From Methyloversatilis sp. (GTDB lineage: Bacteria > Pseudomonadota > Gammaproteobacteria > Burkholderiales > Rhodocyclaceae): DNA of 64,000 nt. Below the pieces are notes generated by a model. The model was not told the DNA's origin. It did no database searches and saw nothing but the letters and a program-made list of their open reading frames with translations. Location: assembly GCF_030696805.1 (NCBI RefSeq), contig NZ_JAUYRO010000039.1, forward strand, positions 1-64,000, in the 5' to 3' direction. Positions 41,701 to 52,254 of the stretch are shown here, piece by piece (the stretch's first letter is position 1; every line of letters begins with the position of its first letter). Position numbers and translations under genes: made by a program.

Positions 41701-44070
41701 TCAGGCGCGCAGCTTTGCACCGAACTCACGCTGTGCATACATCACCAGTTGATCAACGGTCGCATCGACTTCAGCGTCCGCCAAAGTACGTTGAGTATCT
41801 TGCATAACTATACGGAAAGCAAAGCTTTTTTCGTTATCTGATATGCCTTTACCCTGATATACGTCGAACAGGGCGATGTCCTGCACGATGGCCGGTGAAG
41901 CGCTGCGAAGCCCCTCCAGCACCTGCGAAAGCGGGGTCGAACGCGGCAGCAGCAGTGCCAGATCGCGGCGGACGGCAGGCTGTCTGGAAACGGTCTGGTA
42001 TGCCGGCACGGCGCTGCCGAGCAATGGTTCAAGATCGCATTCGAATACCAGCGGGGCGCTTGCCAATTCGTAGCGCTGCACCAGTTCCGGATGCAGCTCA
42101 CCGATGAATCCGAAGACGTGTCCGTTCAGGCTGATTGATGCCGAGCGCCCTGGATGAAGCGCCACATGACGCGCCGGCGCGAATGCTGCCTGATAAGGCA
42201 GCACCAGCGCCTCGACATCGCCCTTTACGTCGAAGAAATCGGTCGGACGCGCCGTTGCGCCCCACTGTTCCGCTTGCGCCGCCCCCCAGGCGAGCCCTGC
42301 GATGCGCAGTGTCTGTGCGAAGCCCGGGACCGGCACCGCCTGCGCTTCATGTGCAAAGCAGCGGCCGATTTCAAACACCCGCACGCGATCAAGTTGACGG
42401 CGACGGTTGGTCACCACGTTGTCGACCAGACCACCGATCAGCGTCGAGCGCATGACCGACATCTGGCTCGCAATCGGGTTGGCCAGCACGACCGGCGTGT
42501 CGTTGCCGGCAAAATCCTTTTCCCAGCGCCGTTCGACGAATGCGAAGTTGATCACTTCCTGATAGTCGCGGTCAGCCATCAGGTGACGCACGTTCGATGC
42601 GCTTCGACGCCCTTCGGACAGCTCCGGCATGGCCAGGCGGCCGATTGGCGGATGGGTCGGGATGTTGTCGTAGCCGTGCAGTCGTGCCAGTTCCTCTATC
42701 AGGTCTTCCTCGATGCGCAGATCGAAGCGCCAGCTCGGTGGCTGAACGATGAAATCGTTGCCATCGCGTGTGAAAGGAAGCGCCATGCGCTGAAGACAAG
42801 CCTCGATGGCGTCGTCACCAAACGGCAGGCCGAGTACACGGGACACGCGCAACGGGCGCAGACGGACCGGCTCGCGCAACGGCAGCGCAGTGATGCGGTC
42901 ATCGACCGGGCCGGCTTCGCCGCCGCACAGTTCGAGAATGAACTGTGTGACGCGCTCGACACCGACTACGGTATCGGCAAAATCGACGCCACGCTCGAAC
43001 CGGTGAGCGGCCTCGCTGGAGAACGCATAGCGACGGGCGCGACCCTGAATGGCGTCGGGTTGCCAGAACGCCGCCTCGACATAGACGTTGCGGGTATCGA
43101 GCGTGCATGCGGTCGATGCCCCGCCCATGATGCCAGCGAAGCTTTCGACGCCGGCTGTATCGGCAATGACGCCGCAATCCGGTGTCAGCGTGATGGTCTG
43201 CTCGTTCAGCAACACGAGTTGTTCGCCCTCGCGTGCCCAGCGTACGGTCAGGCCACCCTGCACACGATCGAGATCGAACACGTGATTCGGACGATTCAGT
43301 TCCAGCATGACGTAATTGGAAATGTCGACCAGAATGGATATGGAACGCATTCCGGCGCGTTCAAGCTGGCGCTTCATCCACTCGGGCGTGGCCGCGCCAG
43401 CGTTCACACCGCGGACGACGCGGCCCGAGAAACGGCCGCACAGATCCGGCGCCTCGATGCTGACGGGCAGCACCTCGGTCAGCGTGACGGGTGCGGCGAC
43501 GACATCGGGCACGCACAACGGCGCGCCGGTAAGTGCCGACACTTCGCGCGCAATTCCCAACATGCCGAAACAGTCGGCACGGTTCGGTGTGAGCTTGATG
43601 ACGAAAGCGTTGTCGTCAAGATCGAGGTAATGACGGATGTCTGCACCCACCGGCGCATCGGCGGGCAGTGCGAGCAGACCGCCATGATCTTCCGACAGAC
43701 CAAGTTCGCGCGCAGAGCACAGCATGCCATTGCTTTCCACGCCGCGCAGCTTGGCCCGCTTGATTTCGATTCCCGGCAGACTGGCGCCAACCGTGGCGCA
43801 CGGCACTTTCATGCCGGCAGCAACGTTGGGCGCACCGCACACGATCTGCAGCGGCTCACCACCGGCGTTGACGCAGCACACGCGCAGGCGGTCTGCGTCC
43901 GGATGAGGTGCCACGGTCAACACCTCCGCCACGACAACGCCGTGAAAGACCGCTGCTACCGGATCGAGCTCCTCGACTTCAAGACCCGCCATTGTCAGCA
44001 GGTGCGACAGCGCCTGCGTATCGATGGCCGGGTCAACGAACTCGCGCAGCCATTTTTCTGAAAATTTCAT
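41701..44070 (-). CDS. pheT: Phenylalanine-tRNA ligase beta subunit
   Basis: 789 aa. The N-terminal tRNA-binding OB domain (about 40-150), B3/B4 editing region (about 210-400), B5 domain and the C-terminal FDX-ACB anticodon-binding domain (about 695-788, SRQPAVRRDLALLLP) are all present. It forms the alpha2-beta2 enzyme with PheS and edits mischarged Tyr-tRNA(Phe). It starts 12 nt after pheS. Confidence 0.97.
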   Translation of the reverse strand: MKFSEKWLREFVDPAIDTQALSHLLTMAGLEVEELDPVAAVFHGVVVAEVLTVAPHPDADRLRVCCVNAGGEPLQIVCGAPNVAAGMKVPCATVGASLPGIEIKRAKLRGVESNGMLCSARELGLSEDHGGLLALPADAPVGADIRHYLDLDDNAFVIKLTPNRADCFGMLGIAREVSALTGAPLCVPDVVAAPVTLTEVLPVSIEAPDLCGRFSGRVVRGVNAGAATPEWMKRQLERAGMRSISILVDISNYVMLELNRPNHVFDLDRVQGGLTVRWAREGEQLVLLNEQTITLTPDCGVIADTAGVESFAGIMGGASTACTLDTRNVYVEAAFWQPDAIQGRARRYAFSSEAAHRFERGVDFADTVVGVERVTQFILELCGGEAGPVDDRITALPLREPVRLRPLRVSRVLGLPFGDDAIEACLQRMALPFTRDGNDFIVQPPSWRFDLRIEEDLIEELARLHGYDNIPTHPPIGRLAMPELSEGRRSASNVRHLMADRDYQEVINFAFVERRWEKDFAGNDTPVVLANPIASQMSVMRSTLIGGLVDNVVTNRRRQLDRVRVFEIGRCFAHEAQAVPVPGFAQTLRIAGLAWGAAQAEQWGATARPTDFFDVKGDVEALVLPYQAAFAPARHVALHPGRSASISLNGHVFGFIGELHPELVQRYELASAPLVFECDLEPLLGSAVPAYQTVSRQPAVRRDLALLLPRSTPLSQVLEGLRSASPAIVQDIALFDVYQGKGISDNEKSFAFRIVMQDTQRTLADAEVDATVDQLVMYAQREFGAKLRA

Positions 44071-44082
44071 CGGGCAAAAACC

Positions 44083-45183
<1,101 letters not shown>

Positions 45184-45540
45184 TTAGCCGAGCTGGGCCT
45201 TTGCCTGATTCGCGATGGCGGCAAACGCAGCCTTGTCGAAGACTGCGAGGTCTGCAAGCACCTTGCGATCGACCTGGATCGACGCCTTGTTCAAGCCGTT
45301 GATCAGCTTCGAGTAGGTCAGCCCCACTTCACGGGCAGCAGCGTTGATACGCACGATCCACAGCGCGCGGAACTGACGCTTCTTCTGACGGCGGTCGCGG
45401 TAGGCGTACTGGCCCGCCTTCATCACCGCTTCCTTGGCGATGCGATAGACGCTATGGCGGCGGCCGCGGTAACCCTTGGCCTTATCAAGTACCTTCTTGT
45501 GACGGGCGCGTGCTGTTACACCACGTTTGACTCTTGGCAT
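45184..45540 (-). CDS. rplT: 50S ribosomal protein L20
   Basis: 118 aa, full-length L20: [28 protein letters not shown] at the start and the C-terminal globular part. It is needed for 50S assembly and in E. coli represses its own operon by binding upstream of rpmI. It is 12 nt after rpmI. Confidence 0.98.
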   Translation of the reverse strand: MPRVKRGVTARARHKKVLDKAKGYRGRRHSVYRIAKEAVMKAGQYAYRDRRQKKRQFRALWIVRINAAAREVGLTYSKLINGLNKASIQVDRKVLADLAVFDKAAFAAIANQAKAQLG

Positions 45541-45552
45541 CTCGTGGGCTCC

Positions 45553-45750
45553 TTATGCGTAGGGCAGCATGTTGCGAACGCGTGCGTCATCCGTCGCATG
45601 CACCGCCGTCATACCGCGAAGCTGGCGCTTCGACTTGGTGGTCTTTTTCGTCAGGATGTGGCGCTTGAACGCCTGCGAACGCTTGATGCTGCCGCTCGCC
45701 CTGACCTTGAAGCGCTTCGCAGCGCCCTTCTTGGTCTTCATCTTGGGCAT
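45553..45750 (-). CDS. rpmI: 50S ribosomal protein L35
   Basis: 65 aa, basic: [36 protein letters not shown]. It has a good AATGGAG ribosome-binding site upstream. The 169-nt leader between infC and rpmI is structured (hairpin 45877-45895). Confidence 0.98.
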   Translation of the reverse strand: MPKMKTKKGAAKRFKVRASGSIKRSQAFKRHILTKKTTKSKRQLRGMTAVHATDDARVRNMLPYA

Positions 45751-45842
45751 GACAAAACTCCATTTATGTCATCTTCACAGGTGACCGCGAACCTTTCGCA
45801 GCGCTTTCATACCCGTGAACACTTGTTGTGCCGCGACTCTTC

Positions 45843-45895
45843 AATCGCGGCGCCGCGAGGCAAAAGCCCGCGTATCGCCGGACTTCAAGTCCGGC
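45843..45895 (-). promoter_or_regulatory. Structured infC-rpmI spacer, candidate L20 operator
   Basis: The spacer holds a self-complementary CGCGGCGCCGCG (45846-45857) and a hairpin GCCGGACT-N3-AGTCCGGC (45877-45895). In E. coli the L20 translational operator lies in the infC-rpmI region and mimics the 23S site. Position fits; the actual L20-binding fold was not verified. Confidence 0.35.
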
Positions 45896-45919
45896 AGATT
45901 CTTCTTCAGGCTGAGTGAA

Positions 45920-46444
45920 TCAGACCTTCTTCTTGCTCGGAGCCAGCACCATGATCAACTGGCGGCCTTCGAGCTTCGGAAACTGCTCAACCACCGCAAG
46001 CGCTTCAAGATCGGCCTTCACACGTTCCAGCAGGCGGATACCGAACTCCTGGTGCGCCATTTCGCGGCCACGGAAACGAAGGGTAACCTTGGCCTTGTCG
46101 CCATCCTGAAGGAAACGCGACAGGTTACGCAGCTTGATCTGGTAGTCCCCTTCGTCCGTGCCCGGACGGAACTTCACTTCCTTGATCTGTATCTGCTTCT
46201 GCTTGGATTTCGCCTCGGCAGCGCGCTTCGCTTCCTGGTACTTGAACTTGCCGAAGTCCATCAGACGGCAGACCGGCGGCTTGGCGAGCGGGGCAATTTC
46301 GACCAGATCCACACCGGCTTCTTCTGCCAACGTCAACGCCTGACGGGCCGACATGATACCCAGTTGCTCACCCTCTTCGCCAACAAGACGTAATTCCGGG
46401 GCGTTGATCTCCGAATTGAGGCGCTGCGATTTTTGCTGACTGAT
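45920..46444 (-). CDS. infC: Translation initiation factor IF-3
   Basis: 174 aa. IF-3 N-domain (about 10-80: [30 protein letters not shown]), linker and C-domain ([36 protein letters not shown]). The start is an AUC codon at 46444-46442, with CGGGAGT six nt upstream. The frame's only ATG upstream, at 46507, lies inside thrS and would add 21 unrelated residues. Non-AUG infC starts let IF-3 repress its own translation. Runs in the thrS-infC-rpmI-rplT unit. Confidence 0.95.
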   Translation of the reverse strand: MSQQKSQRLNSEINAPELRLVGEEGEQLGIMSARQALTLAEEAGVDLVEIAPLAKPPVCRLMDFGKFKYQEAKRAAEAKSKQKQIQIKEVKFRPGTDEGDYQIKLRNLSRFLQDGDKAKVTLRFRGREMAHQEFGIRLLERVKADLEALAVVEQFPKLEGRQLIMVLAPSKKKV

Positions 46445-46469
46445 GCTCGTACTCCCGAGGCGAAAAAAA

Positions 46470-48392
46470 TCAGGCCGTGCGATCGATTCCCCGCGTAGCA
46501 ATTTCATCAGCGAGACGCTGAATGAAGCCGCTCAGGGTCATCTGCCCGAGATCCGTATTTCCCCGGGCACGCACGGCCACCATTTTTGCCGCCTTTTCCT
46601 TGTCGCCCACGACGACTTGGTAGGGCAGCTTCTGCAGACTATGTTCGCGGATTTTATAGTTAATTTTCTCGCCGCGCAAATCGCATTCAACGCGCAGACC
46701 CGCAGCGCGCAAAGCATTCGTGACTTCCTGGGCGTAATCCGCCTGCGCCTCCGTGATCCCCATCACGACGACCTGGACCGGAGCCAGCCAGAGCGGAAAG
46801 TTGCCCGCATGGTTTTCGATAAGGATGCCGATGAAGCGCTCAAGCGAACCGAGCACCGCTCGATGCAGCATCACGGGCCGGTAACGGCCGTTGTCCTCGG
46901 CGACATACTCGGCGTCCAGCCGCTCCGGAAGCACGAAATCGAGCTGAAGAGTGCCGCACTGCCATGACCGCCCGATGGCGTCCTTGATGTGGTACTCGAT
47001 CTTCGGGCCGTAAAAGGCGCCCTCGCCCGGCAGTTCTTCCCACTGCATGCCCGAGGCAGCGAGCGCTTCGCGCAGGCCTGCCTCGGCGCGATCCCACACA
47101 TCGTCAGAGCCCGCGCGCTTGGCCGGACGAAGCGAAAGCTTCACCGCCAGATCATGAAAGCCGAAATCGCGATAGACGCGCAGCAGCAGTTCATTGAACG
47201 CAGTCACTTCCGATGTGATCTGCGCCTCGGTGCAGAAAATGTGCGCATCGTCCTGCACGAAGCCGCGTACCCGCATCAGGCCGTGCAGCGCGCCGGACGG
47301 CTCGTTGCGGTGGCAGGAACCGAACTCCGCCAGACGCAGCGGAAGGTCGCGGTAGGAATGAAGCGCTGCATTGAAGATCTGCACATGGCCGGGGCAGTTC
47401 ATCGGCTTTACGGCGTAGTCGCGCTTTTCCGACTCGGTGGTGAACATGTTCTCGCGGTAGTTTTCCCAGTGGCCGGATTTCTCCCACAGCACGCGGTCCA
47501 TCATGAGCGGCGTCTTCACCTCGCGATAGCCCGCTTCGTCGAGCACCTGACGCATGTACTGCTCGATCTGCTGCCACACGACCCAGCCCTTGGGGTGCCA
47601 GAACACCATGCCAGGCGCCTCTTCCTGCATGTGGAAAAGGTCAAGTTGCTTGCCCAGCCGTCGATGATCGCGCTTTTCCGCCTCCTCGAGCATGTTGAGG
47701 TAGGCGTCCTGCTCGTCCTTCTTCGCCCAGGCCGTGCCGTAAATGCGCTGGAGCATTTCGTTCTTTGCATCGCCGCGCCAATAGGCCCCGGCCACCTTCA
47801 TCAGCTTGAACACCTTGAGTTTGCCGGTCGACGGCACGTGCGGACCACGGCACAGATCGACGAATTCGCCTTCGCGATACAGCGACACGTCCTGATCAGC
47901 GGGGATCGACGCGATGATTTCCGCCTTGTAATGCTCGCCGATCGATCTGAAGAATTCGACCGCCTTGTCGCGCTGCCACACTTCGCGCGACACCGGAATG
48001 TCCTTCTTCGACAATTCGGTCATGCGCTGCTCGATCGCAGCCAGATCGTCAGGCGTGAACGGGCGCTTGTACGAAAAGTCGTAATAGAAGCCGTTGTCGA
48101 TCACCGGTCCGATGGTCACCTGGGCGTCCGGAAACAGCTCCTTGACCGCATAGGCCAGCAAGTGGGCCGTCGAATGGCGGATCATGTCCAGCCCGTCGGG
48201 ATCGCGGTCGGTGACGATGGCCAGTTGCGCGTCGCCTGCAATCACGAAGGAGGTATCGACCAGCTTGCCATCGACACGGCCTGCAAGTGCTGCCTTGGCC
48301 AGACCAGCGCCGATGGACGCTGCAACGTCGCGCACGGTGACTGCAGCGTCAAAGCTGCGGACCGATCCATCCGGCAGGGTGATATTGACCAT
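46470..48392 (-). CDS. thrS: Threonine-tRNA ligase
   Basis: 640 aa. TGS domain (1-62), editing domain (about 63-225, with [19 protein letters not shown]), class II catalytic core (motif 2 region [35 protein letters not shown]) and anticodon-binding domain ([13 protein letters not shown] onward). It is full length. It stands first in the thrS-infC-rpmI-rplT operon. Confidence 0.98.
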   Translation of the reverse strand: MVNITLPDGSVRSFDAAVTVRDVAASIGAGLAKAALAGRVDGKLVDTSFVIAGDAQLAIVTDRDPDGLDMIRHSTAHLLAYAVKELFPDAQVTIGPVIDNGFYYDFSYKRPFTPDDLAAIEQRMTELSKKDIPVSREVWQRDKAVEFFRSIGEHYKAEIIASIPADQDVSLYREGEFVDLCRGPHVPSTGKLKVFKLMKVAGAYWRGDAKNEMLQRIYGTAWAKKDEQDAYLNMLEEAEKRDHRRLGKQLDLFHMQEEAPGMVFWHPKGWVVWQQIEQYMRQVLDEAGYREVKTPLMMDRVLWEKSGHWENYRENMFTTESEKRDYAVKPMNCPGHVQIFNAALHSYRDLPLRLAEFGSCHRNEPSGALHGLMRVRGFVQDDAHIFCTEAQITSEVTAFNELLLRVYRDFGFHDLAVKLSLRPAKRAGSDDVWDRAEAGLREALAASGMQWEELPGEGAFYGPKIEYHIKDAIGRSWQCGTLQLDFVLPERLDAEYVAEDNGRYRPVMLHRAVLGSLERFIGILIENHAGNFPLWLAPVQVVVMGITEAQADYAQEVTNALRAAGLRVECDLRGEKINYKIREHSLQKLPYQVVVGDKEKAAKMVAVRARGNTDLGQMTLSGFIQRLADEIATRGIDRTA

Positions 48393-48444
48393 GGGCGTTG
48401 CTCCGGAAAACGGTAACGGGGATGTAACGAAAATTCAGGACGAA

Positions 48445-48474
48445 AAAAAAGTGCGGCCTGAGCCGCACTTTTCA
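48445..48474. terminator. Bidirectional terminator between tRNA-Val and thrS
   Basis: AAAAGTGCGGC-CTGA-GCCGCACTTTT is an 11-bp stem with an extended A-run on the left, which is a T-run on the minus strand. It ends the minus-strand tRNA-Val transcript about 125 nt downstream of the tRNA. Confidence 0.85.
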
Positions 48475-48599
48475 TTTGCACACGCTTGAACGAAGTCGTT
48501 CCGTGCGTCTTGATCTGCAGGCCTCAGACGGCGATAGATACCGGAGTGAAACGCGTTCGCGGTGTCATAACGCAACCTTTCAAAACCTGCAGCGAATGT

Positions 48600-48676
48600 T
48601 GGTAGGCGCGATTGGACTCGAACCAACGACCCCCACCATGTCAAGGTGGTGCTCTAACCAGCTGAGCTACGCGCCT
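48600..48676 (-). tRNA. tRNA-Val (anticodon GAC)
   Basis: Minus strand cloverleaf: acceptor AGGCGCG/CGCGCCT, D-arm AGCTCAGCTGGTTAGAGC, anticodon stem CCACC/GGTGG with loop TTGACAT, T-arm GTTCGAGTC, encoded CCA at 48600-48602. The rest of the 48393-48737 gap holds only its promoter and terminator. Confidence 0.95.
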
Positions 48677-48689
48677 AAAAGAGCGCGCA

Positions 48690-48717
48690 AGTATAGCCGG
48701 AATCCGGCGCGACTCAA
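48690..48717 (-). promoter_or_regulatory. Sigma-70 promoter of tRNA-Val
   Basis: Minus strand TTGAGT (48712-48717), 16-nt spacer, TATACT (48690-48695), 13 nt before the tRNA 5' end. A GC-rich stretch follows the -10 box, as in stringently controlled promoters. Confidence 0.65.
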
Positions 48718-48737
48718 GACAAATTTCGCACGGTGTT

Positions 48738-49529
48738 TCAGGGTGCCTGCCAGGCGGCCAGATACTCCTTCCAGTGCGCACCCGGCTGCGCCGCCAGCCA
48801 TTCACGCACGAAGGCGATCTCGGCATCGTACTGCGCGCGGTCGAGCACGCCGCGCATCAACTGAAAGCGCTGGAACACGAGGAAGGTGTTGAGCACATCG
48901 GTTTCGCAGTAATCGCGGATCTGTGCAATCTCACCGCGCTGCCAGGCGCCCCAGACGGCCGAGCCGTCCATGCCGAGCTTGCCCGGGAAACCGATGAGCT
49001 TGGCGAGTTCGTCCAGCGGTGCATTGCCGCGGCCCTGATACAGCGCCAGTAGATCCATCAAGTCAAGGTGTCGCGAGTGGTAGCGGCTAATGTAATTGTT
49101 CCACTTGAACTCACGTGCATCCGGGCCGTCGCCCTCGCCCATTTCCCAGTAGCGCGGCGCGGTGACACCGTGTATCAACCCGCGGTAGTGCAGCACTGGA
49201 AGATCGAAGCCGGCGCCGTTCCACGACACGATCTGCGGCGTCAGCCGTTCGATGCCTTCGTAGAAGCGCTGGATGATCTGGCCTTCGCCATTCTCCGGCT
49301 CGGCCAGCGACCATACCTTGAGCGAACGCGCATCGCGAAGCGCGCACGATATGACGACGACGCGCTGCAGGTGCAGTGGCAGGAAATCGTGGCCGACGCT
49401 GGCCCGGCGCTGCTGGAAAGCGAACTCGGCTACTTCGGAGTCGGACAGCTCGTCCGGTAGTTGATGCAGCCGACGGATGCCGGCGATGTCCGGAATGCTT
49501 TCTATGTCGAATACGAGTACGGCGGCCAT
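48738..49529 (-). CDS. DEDDy-type 3'-5' exonuclease (PolB-associated domain)
   Basis: 263 aa. It has the exonuclease motifs FDIES (Exo I, Asp8/Glu10), SWNGAGFDLPVLHYR (Exo II), and YCETDVLNTFLVFQR (Exo III with Tyr and Asp four apart). It resembles the family annotated as predicted 3'-5' exonuclease related to PolB. Substrate, DNA or RNA, cannot be told. MAAVLVFDIE at 49529 is the start; the frame runs open to 49943. It lies 22 nt after ydbL. Confidence 0.88.
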   Translation of the reverse strand: MAAVLVFDIESIPDIAGIRRLHQLPDELSDSEVAEFAFQQRRASVGHDFLPLHLQRVVVISCALRDARSLKVWSLAEPENGEGQIIQRFYEGIERLTPQIVSWNGAGFDLPVLHYRGLIHGVTAPRYWEMGEGDGPDAREFKWNNYISRYHSRHLDLMDLLALYQGRGNAPLDELAKLIGFPGKLGMDGSAVWGAWQRGEIAQIRDYCETDVLNTFLVFQRFQLMRGVLDRAQYDAEIAFVREWLAAQPGAHWKEYLAAWQAP

Positions 49530-49551
49530 GTCTGTCCTGTGGGGATTGAAG

Positions 49552-49962
49552 TTACTTGCGCGACCATTGACCGCCGGACTGGACATACCAGCCACTCTGG
49601 GCGCGCCCGATCCAGCGCTGCGCGAAGGTAGAGCGGATGTCCGCCTCCCATTCGGGATGACCGTTGGCGCGCGCGATTTCGCGGTACAGCGCATCGCGGT
49701 CGCCATTTTCCTGCGCCACCAGACCCTGCACTGTCTGGCGCTGTGCCAGCGGCACGACATTGGCATCGCGCAACGCGATCCTGCCGTCGGCAGTGAGACC
49801 CAGCGCGCCGGATGCATAGTGCGGCGCGAGCTGCGCATGACGTGCCTGCATCGCATCGCGCAACTGGCTGATCGCGGGCGTGTTGATTTCCAGATTGCCC
49901 TGCGCCCAGACTGCGCCCGCGTACAACAGGCAAAGCAGAACAATGCGGTGCACTGTCTTCAT
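49552..49962 (-). CDS. ydbL: YdbL-family (DUF1318) periplasmic protein
   Basis: 136 aa with a signal peptide (about 1-20, ending VWAQ) and the DUF1318 domain (ISQLRDAMQARHAQLAPHYASGALGLTADGRIALRD, then PEWEADIRSTFAQRWI). In E. coli ydbH-ynbE-ydbL is one operon, and YdbL modulates the YdbH-YnbE lipid bridge. The same order is kept here. It overlaps ynbE by 4 nt. Confidence 0.9.
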   Translation of the reverse strand: MKTVHRIVLLCLLYAGAVWAQGNLEINTPAISQLRDAMQARHAQLAPHYASGALGLTADGRIALRDANVVPLAQRQTVQGLVAQENGDRDALYREIARANGHPEWEADIRSTFAQRWIGRAQSGWYVQSGGQWSRK

Positions 49963-50189
49963 GGTTGTTTCCCTTCCGGTGTCGCCGGGGTCTGGCTGCC
50001 GTTCTTCAGCTGCCAGACTTCGTCGATGATGCGATCAGCCGCCTTCTCCGCCGCAGCGGCGGGAAAGTAGATGTTGATGGTGACGCAGCCCGCGAGCAGG
50101 GCTGCTGCTGCCAGTGCGACGGTCATCTGCCCGCACTTGTGTGCTCTTCGCGTGAGCGCCGTGTGTGTATGCAACCTGTTCATATCCAC
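49959..50189 (-). CDS. ynbE: YnbE-like outer-membrane lipoprotein
   Basis: 76 aa. Lipobox LLAGC at about residue 35, followed by VTINIYFPAAAAEKAADRIIDEVW, the YnbE signature. YnbE anchors the YdbH intermembrane bridge at the outer membrane. The N-terminus before the lipobox is long (34 aa); an internal start at MTVALAAAALL is possible. It starts 1 nt after ydbH ends. Confidence 0.9.
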   Translation of the reverse strand: MDMNRLHTHTALTRRAHKCGQMTVALAAAALLAGCVTINIYFPAAAAEKAADRIIDEVWQLKNGSQTPATPEGKQP

Positions 50190-50190
50190 C

Positions 50191-52254
50191 TCATTGAAGC
50201 ACCGGTTTCGTTTCGGTCACGCGCGCCAGCCGTTCCAGCAACACTTGCCAGTCGACGCGCCGATTGTAGCCAACCACGCTGATTGCCGGCACACCGCCAC
50301 CTTCGATCAAGACGAAGCCGCCGTTTCGGTCGCTCAGCCCATCCATCTCGCACACGCCATTGCGCAAGCGGCACGACACGCCGATGCGCCGATATCCGAA
50401 GCGTTCGAACACGCCAAGAAAGATGCGCTGGATCGCCGCAGTCGCCCCTGCTCCACCCAGTGCAGTGATGCTATCCACTGCGCTCTGGCTGATTGTCCGG
50501 GGATAGTCACCCTCGCTCGACAACACTCGTGCATCAAACGCCAATGGCACCCAGCGCGACAATTCGAGCCCCGTCACATCACCGTCGAGCCGACCGGTGA
50601 TGCGGCCGAACTTGAAAGTTTCGGTCAGCGCATCCAAGTCGACATAACGCATCTGCAGGTCGGAAAGTACACGAGGAGTGGCCCCGAAAGGCTCGATCAC
50701 CTGCAGACCGCTCGCTGCGATGTAGCCGCCGAACACCTGGATCAGCAGCTGGCCGTCCAGTGACAGCACGCCGTCGCGCCAGCGCACATGCGGCACGCTG
50801 GCGCCAACACTTCCTGCCATGCGCGGCCAGCCGAGCGCCTGCGTCAGTTCAGGCATCGATAGCGGTTCAAGATCGGCAGACAGATCTCCCGTCCATCGAC
50901 CGTCCTCGCGATGAAAGCGCAGCAGATTCAGCTGCAGGCCGGCGTCGAGCAGCGGAATACGCACCGGCTGAACAGTGACGTGATCGGGTGCGACTTCGGC
51001 GTCGAGCACGAAGCGGCCGACCGGAACGCGGCCGAAGCGACCGTCACCCGCAGTAACGCGCATGCGCGTCGCTCCGTCACGCCGCCAGGGCAGGTTGGCT
51101 TCCAGTCGCTGCAGCGAGTATCGTCCAGCCGCGTCATTCACGTGCCCGTTGCGTACGGTCAGTGTCGCACTGTGCAGCCCGGCATTGTCGAGCCGGGCTG
51201 TGACATCCGCTTGCCCCTGCATGACGAATGCCGGCCAGCCCCTCGCGGCAAACAGCGGCTGGACAAAGCGTTCGTTCAGCACCTTCAGATCGAGTTCGAC
51301 GCCCTGCACGCGCGCCGCGCGTAGCGAGGTACTTGCGCGATCCAGCGTGGCGTCGCCGGTCAGACGCCCGATACCGGCAAGTTCAAGCGCAAGCGACGTC
51401 AGATCGAGAGCAGACGGCGACAACCTGAAATCCGCCGACAGCACGCTGCCGCCGCCGGTCAAATAGATGCTGTCCCACAACAACTCGCCGCCGCGCCAGT
51501 CCATGACAAGGGTACCGCGCCAGTCAGGGCCGTCGCGCTGCACGTCGATATCGACGACCGCAGATAGCGAATCCGCCGCACGCAGTCCGTCTGCCGAGCC
51601 AAACCGTCCGTCCCTTGCGGTGAGCAACGCACGCAATCGTGGCGTCCGTTCGGCGCCTGTCATTGTCAATGTGGCGTCGACATCAACCTGGGCGCCCGGC
51701 ACGTACGGCTTCAACGCCGGAAACGCGCCGACCAGGAATGCCAGCGGCACGCCGGATGACACCAACCGCATCTGCGGCGCATCGCCTGCCAGCGCACCTG
51801 TCACTGTGGCGGTGACTTCGGCGTCCAGCCGAACGTCGACGCGCAGCGCGCGTTGAGGTCCGCGAAGGGTGAACTCGATCGGCCACGGACCGTAACCGTC
51901 GGCGCTGAGCCGGCCACCCCTGCAGTGCACTTCAGGCAGCACCGCGAAGTCACCGCATTCAAGCTTGACATGCTGCAGCGCGCGCCCGGCCACAAGCGCG
52001 CGCGCCGCGGTGATGCGCGCGCGGCCACCGTCCAGACCGGCCGCAGCGATGCGCACATCGCTGAGCTCGACGGCCGGCGCCGACATTGACTCGAAGCGCA
52101 ATTCAATGGCCGCCTGCGCCGATGAATGCGTACCGAGCAGAATCAGCGCGGCAACGCAGCGGCGCAGCGGCCGCAACAGTCTTTCAGGAAGGGAATACAC
52201 CCGTTGACAGATAGCGGTCACCGCGGTCGCAAACGATGGTGACGATGGTCGCAT
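50191..52254 (-). CDS. ydbH: YdbH-like AsmA-family intermembrane phospholipid transport protein
   Basis: About 687 aa. An N-terminal hydrophobic anchor (LRRCVAALILLGTHSSAQA) precedes long beta-strand-rich repeats of the AsmA/TamB type (for example VELSDVRIAAAGLDGGRARITAARALVAG). The C-terminal YdbH domain has INLL-like ALGGAGATAAIQRIFLGVFERFGYRRIGVSCRLRNGVCEMDGL. In E. coli YdbH with TamB and YhdP carries phospholipid to the outer membrane. The start is unsure: ATG 52254 or 52296, or GTG 52200, all overlapping cysM; none has a strong ribosome-binding site. Confidence 0.85.
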   Translation of the reverse strand: MRPSSPSFATAVTAICQRVYSLPERLLRPLRRCVAALILLGTHSSAQAAIELRFESMSAPAVELSDVRIAAAGLDGGRARITAARALVAGRALQHVKLECGDFAVLPEVHCRGGRLSADGYGPWPIEFTLRGPQRALRVDVRLDAEVTATVTGALAGDAPQMRLVSSGVPLAFLVGAFPALKPYVPGAQVDVDATLTMTGAERTPRLRALLTARDGRFGSADGLRAADSLSAVVDIDVQRDGPDWRGTLVMDWRGGELLWDSIYLTGGGSVLSADFRLSPSALDLTSLALELAGIGRLTGDATLDRASTSLRAARVQGVELDLKVLNERFVQPLFAARGWPAFVMQGQADVTARLDNAGLHSATLTVRNGHVNDAAGRYSLQRLEANLPWRRDGATRMRVTAGDGRFGRVPVGRFVLDAEVAPDHVTVQPVRIPLLDAGLQLNLLRFHREDGRWTGDLSADLEPLSMPELTQALGWPRMAGSVGASVPHVRWRDGVLSLDGQLLIQVFGGYIAASGLQVIEPFGATPRVLSDLQMRYVDLDALTETFKFGRITGRLDGDVTGLELSRWVPLAFDARVLSSEGDYPRTISQSAVDSITALGGAGATAAIQRIFLGVFERFGYRRIGVSCRLRNGVCEMDGLSDRNGGFVLIEGGGVPAISVVGYNRRVDWQVLLERLARVTETKPVLQ

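Noticed and set aside
42154-44061. A 635-codon plus-strand open frame
   Set aside because: It is antisense to pheT, whose reading is certain; composition is His/Arg/Gln-rich as in GC-rich shadows.
46989-48416. A 475-codon plus-strand open frame
   Set aside because: It is the mirror of thrS.
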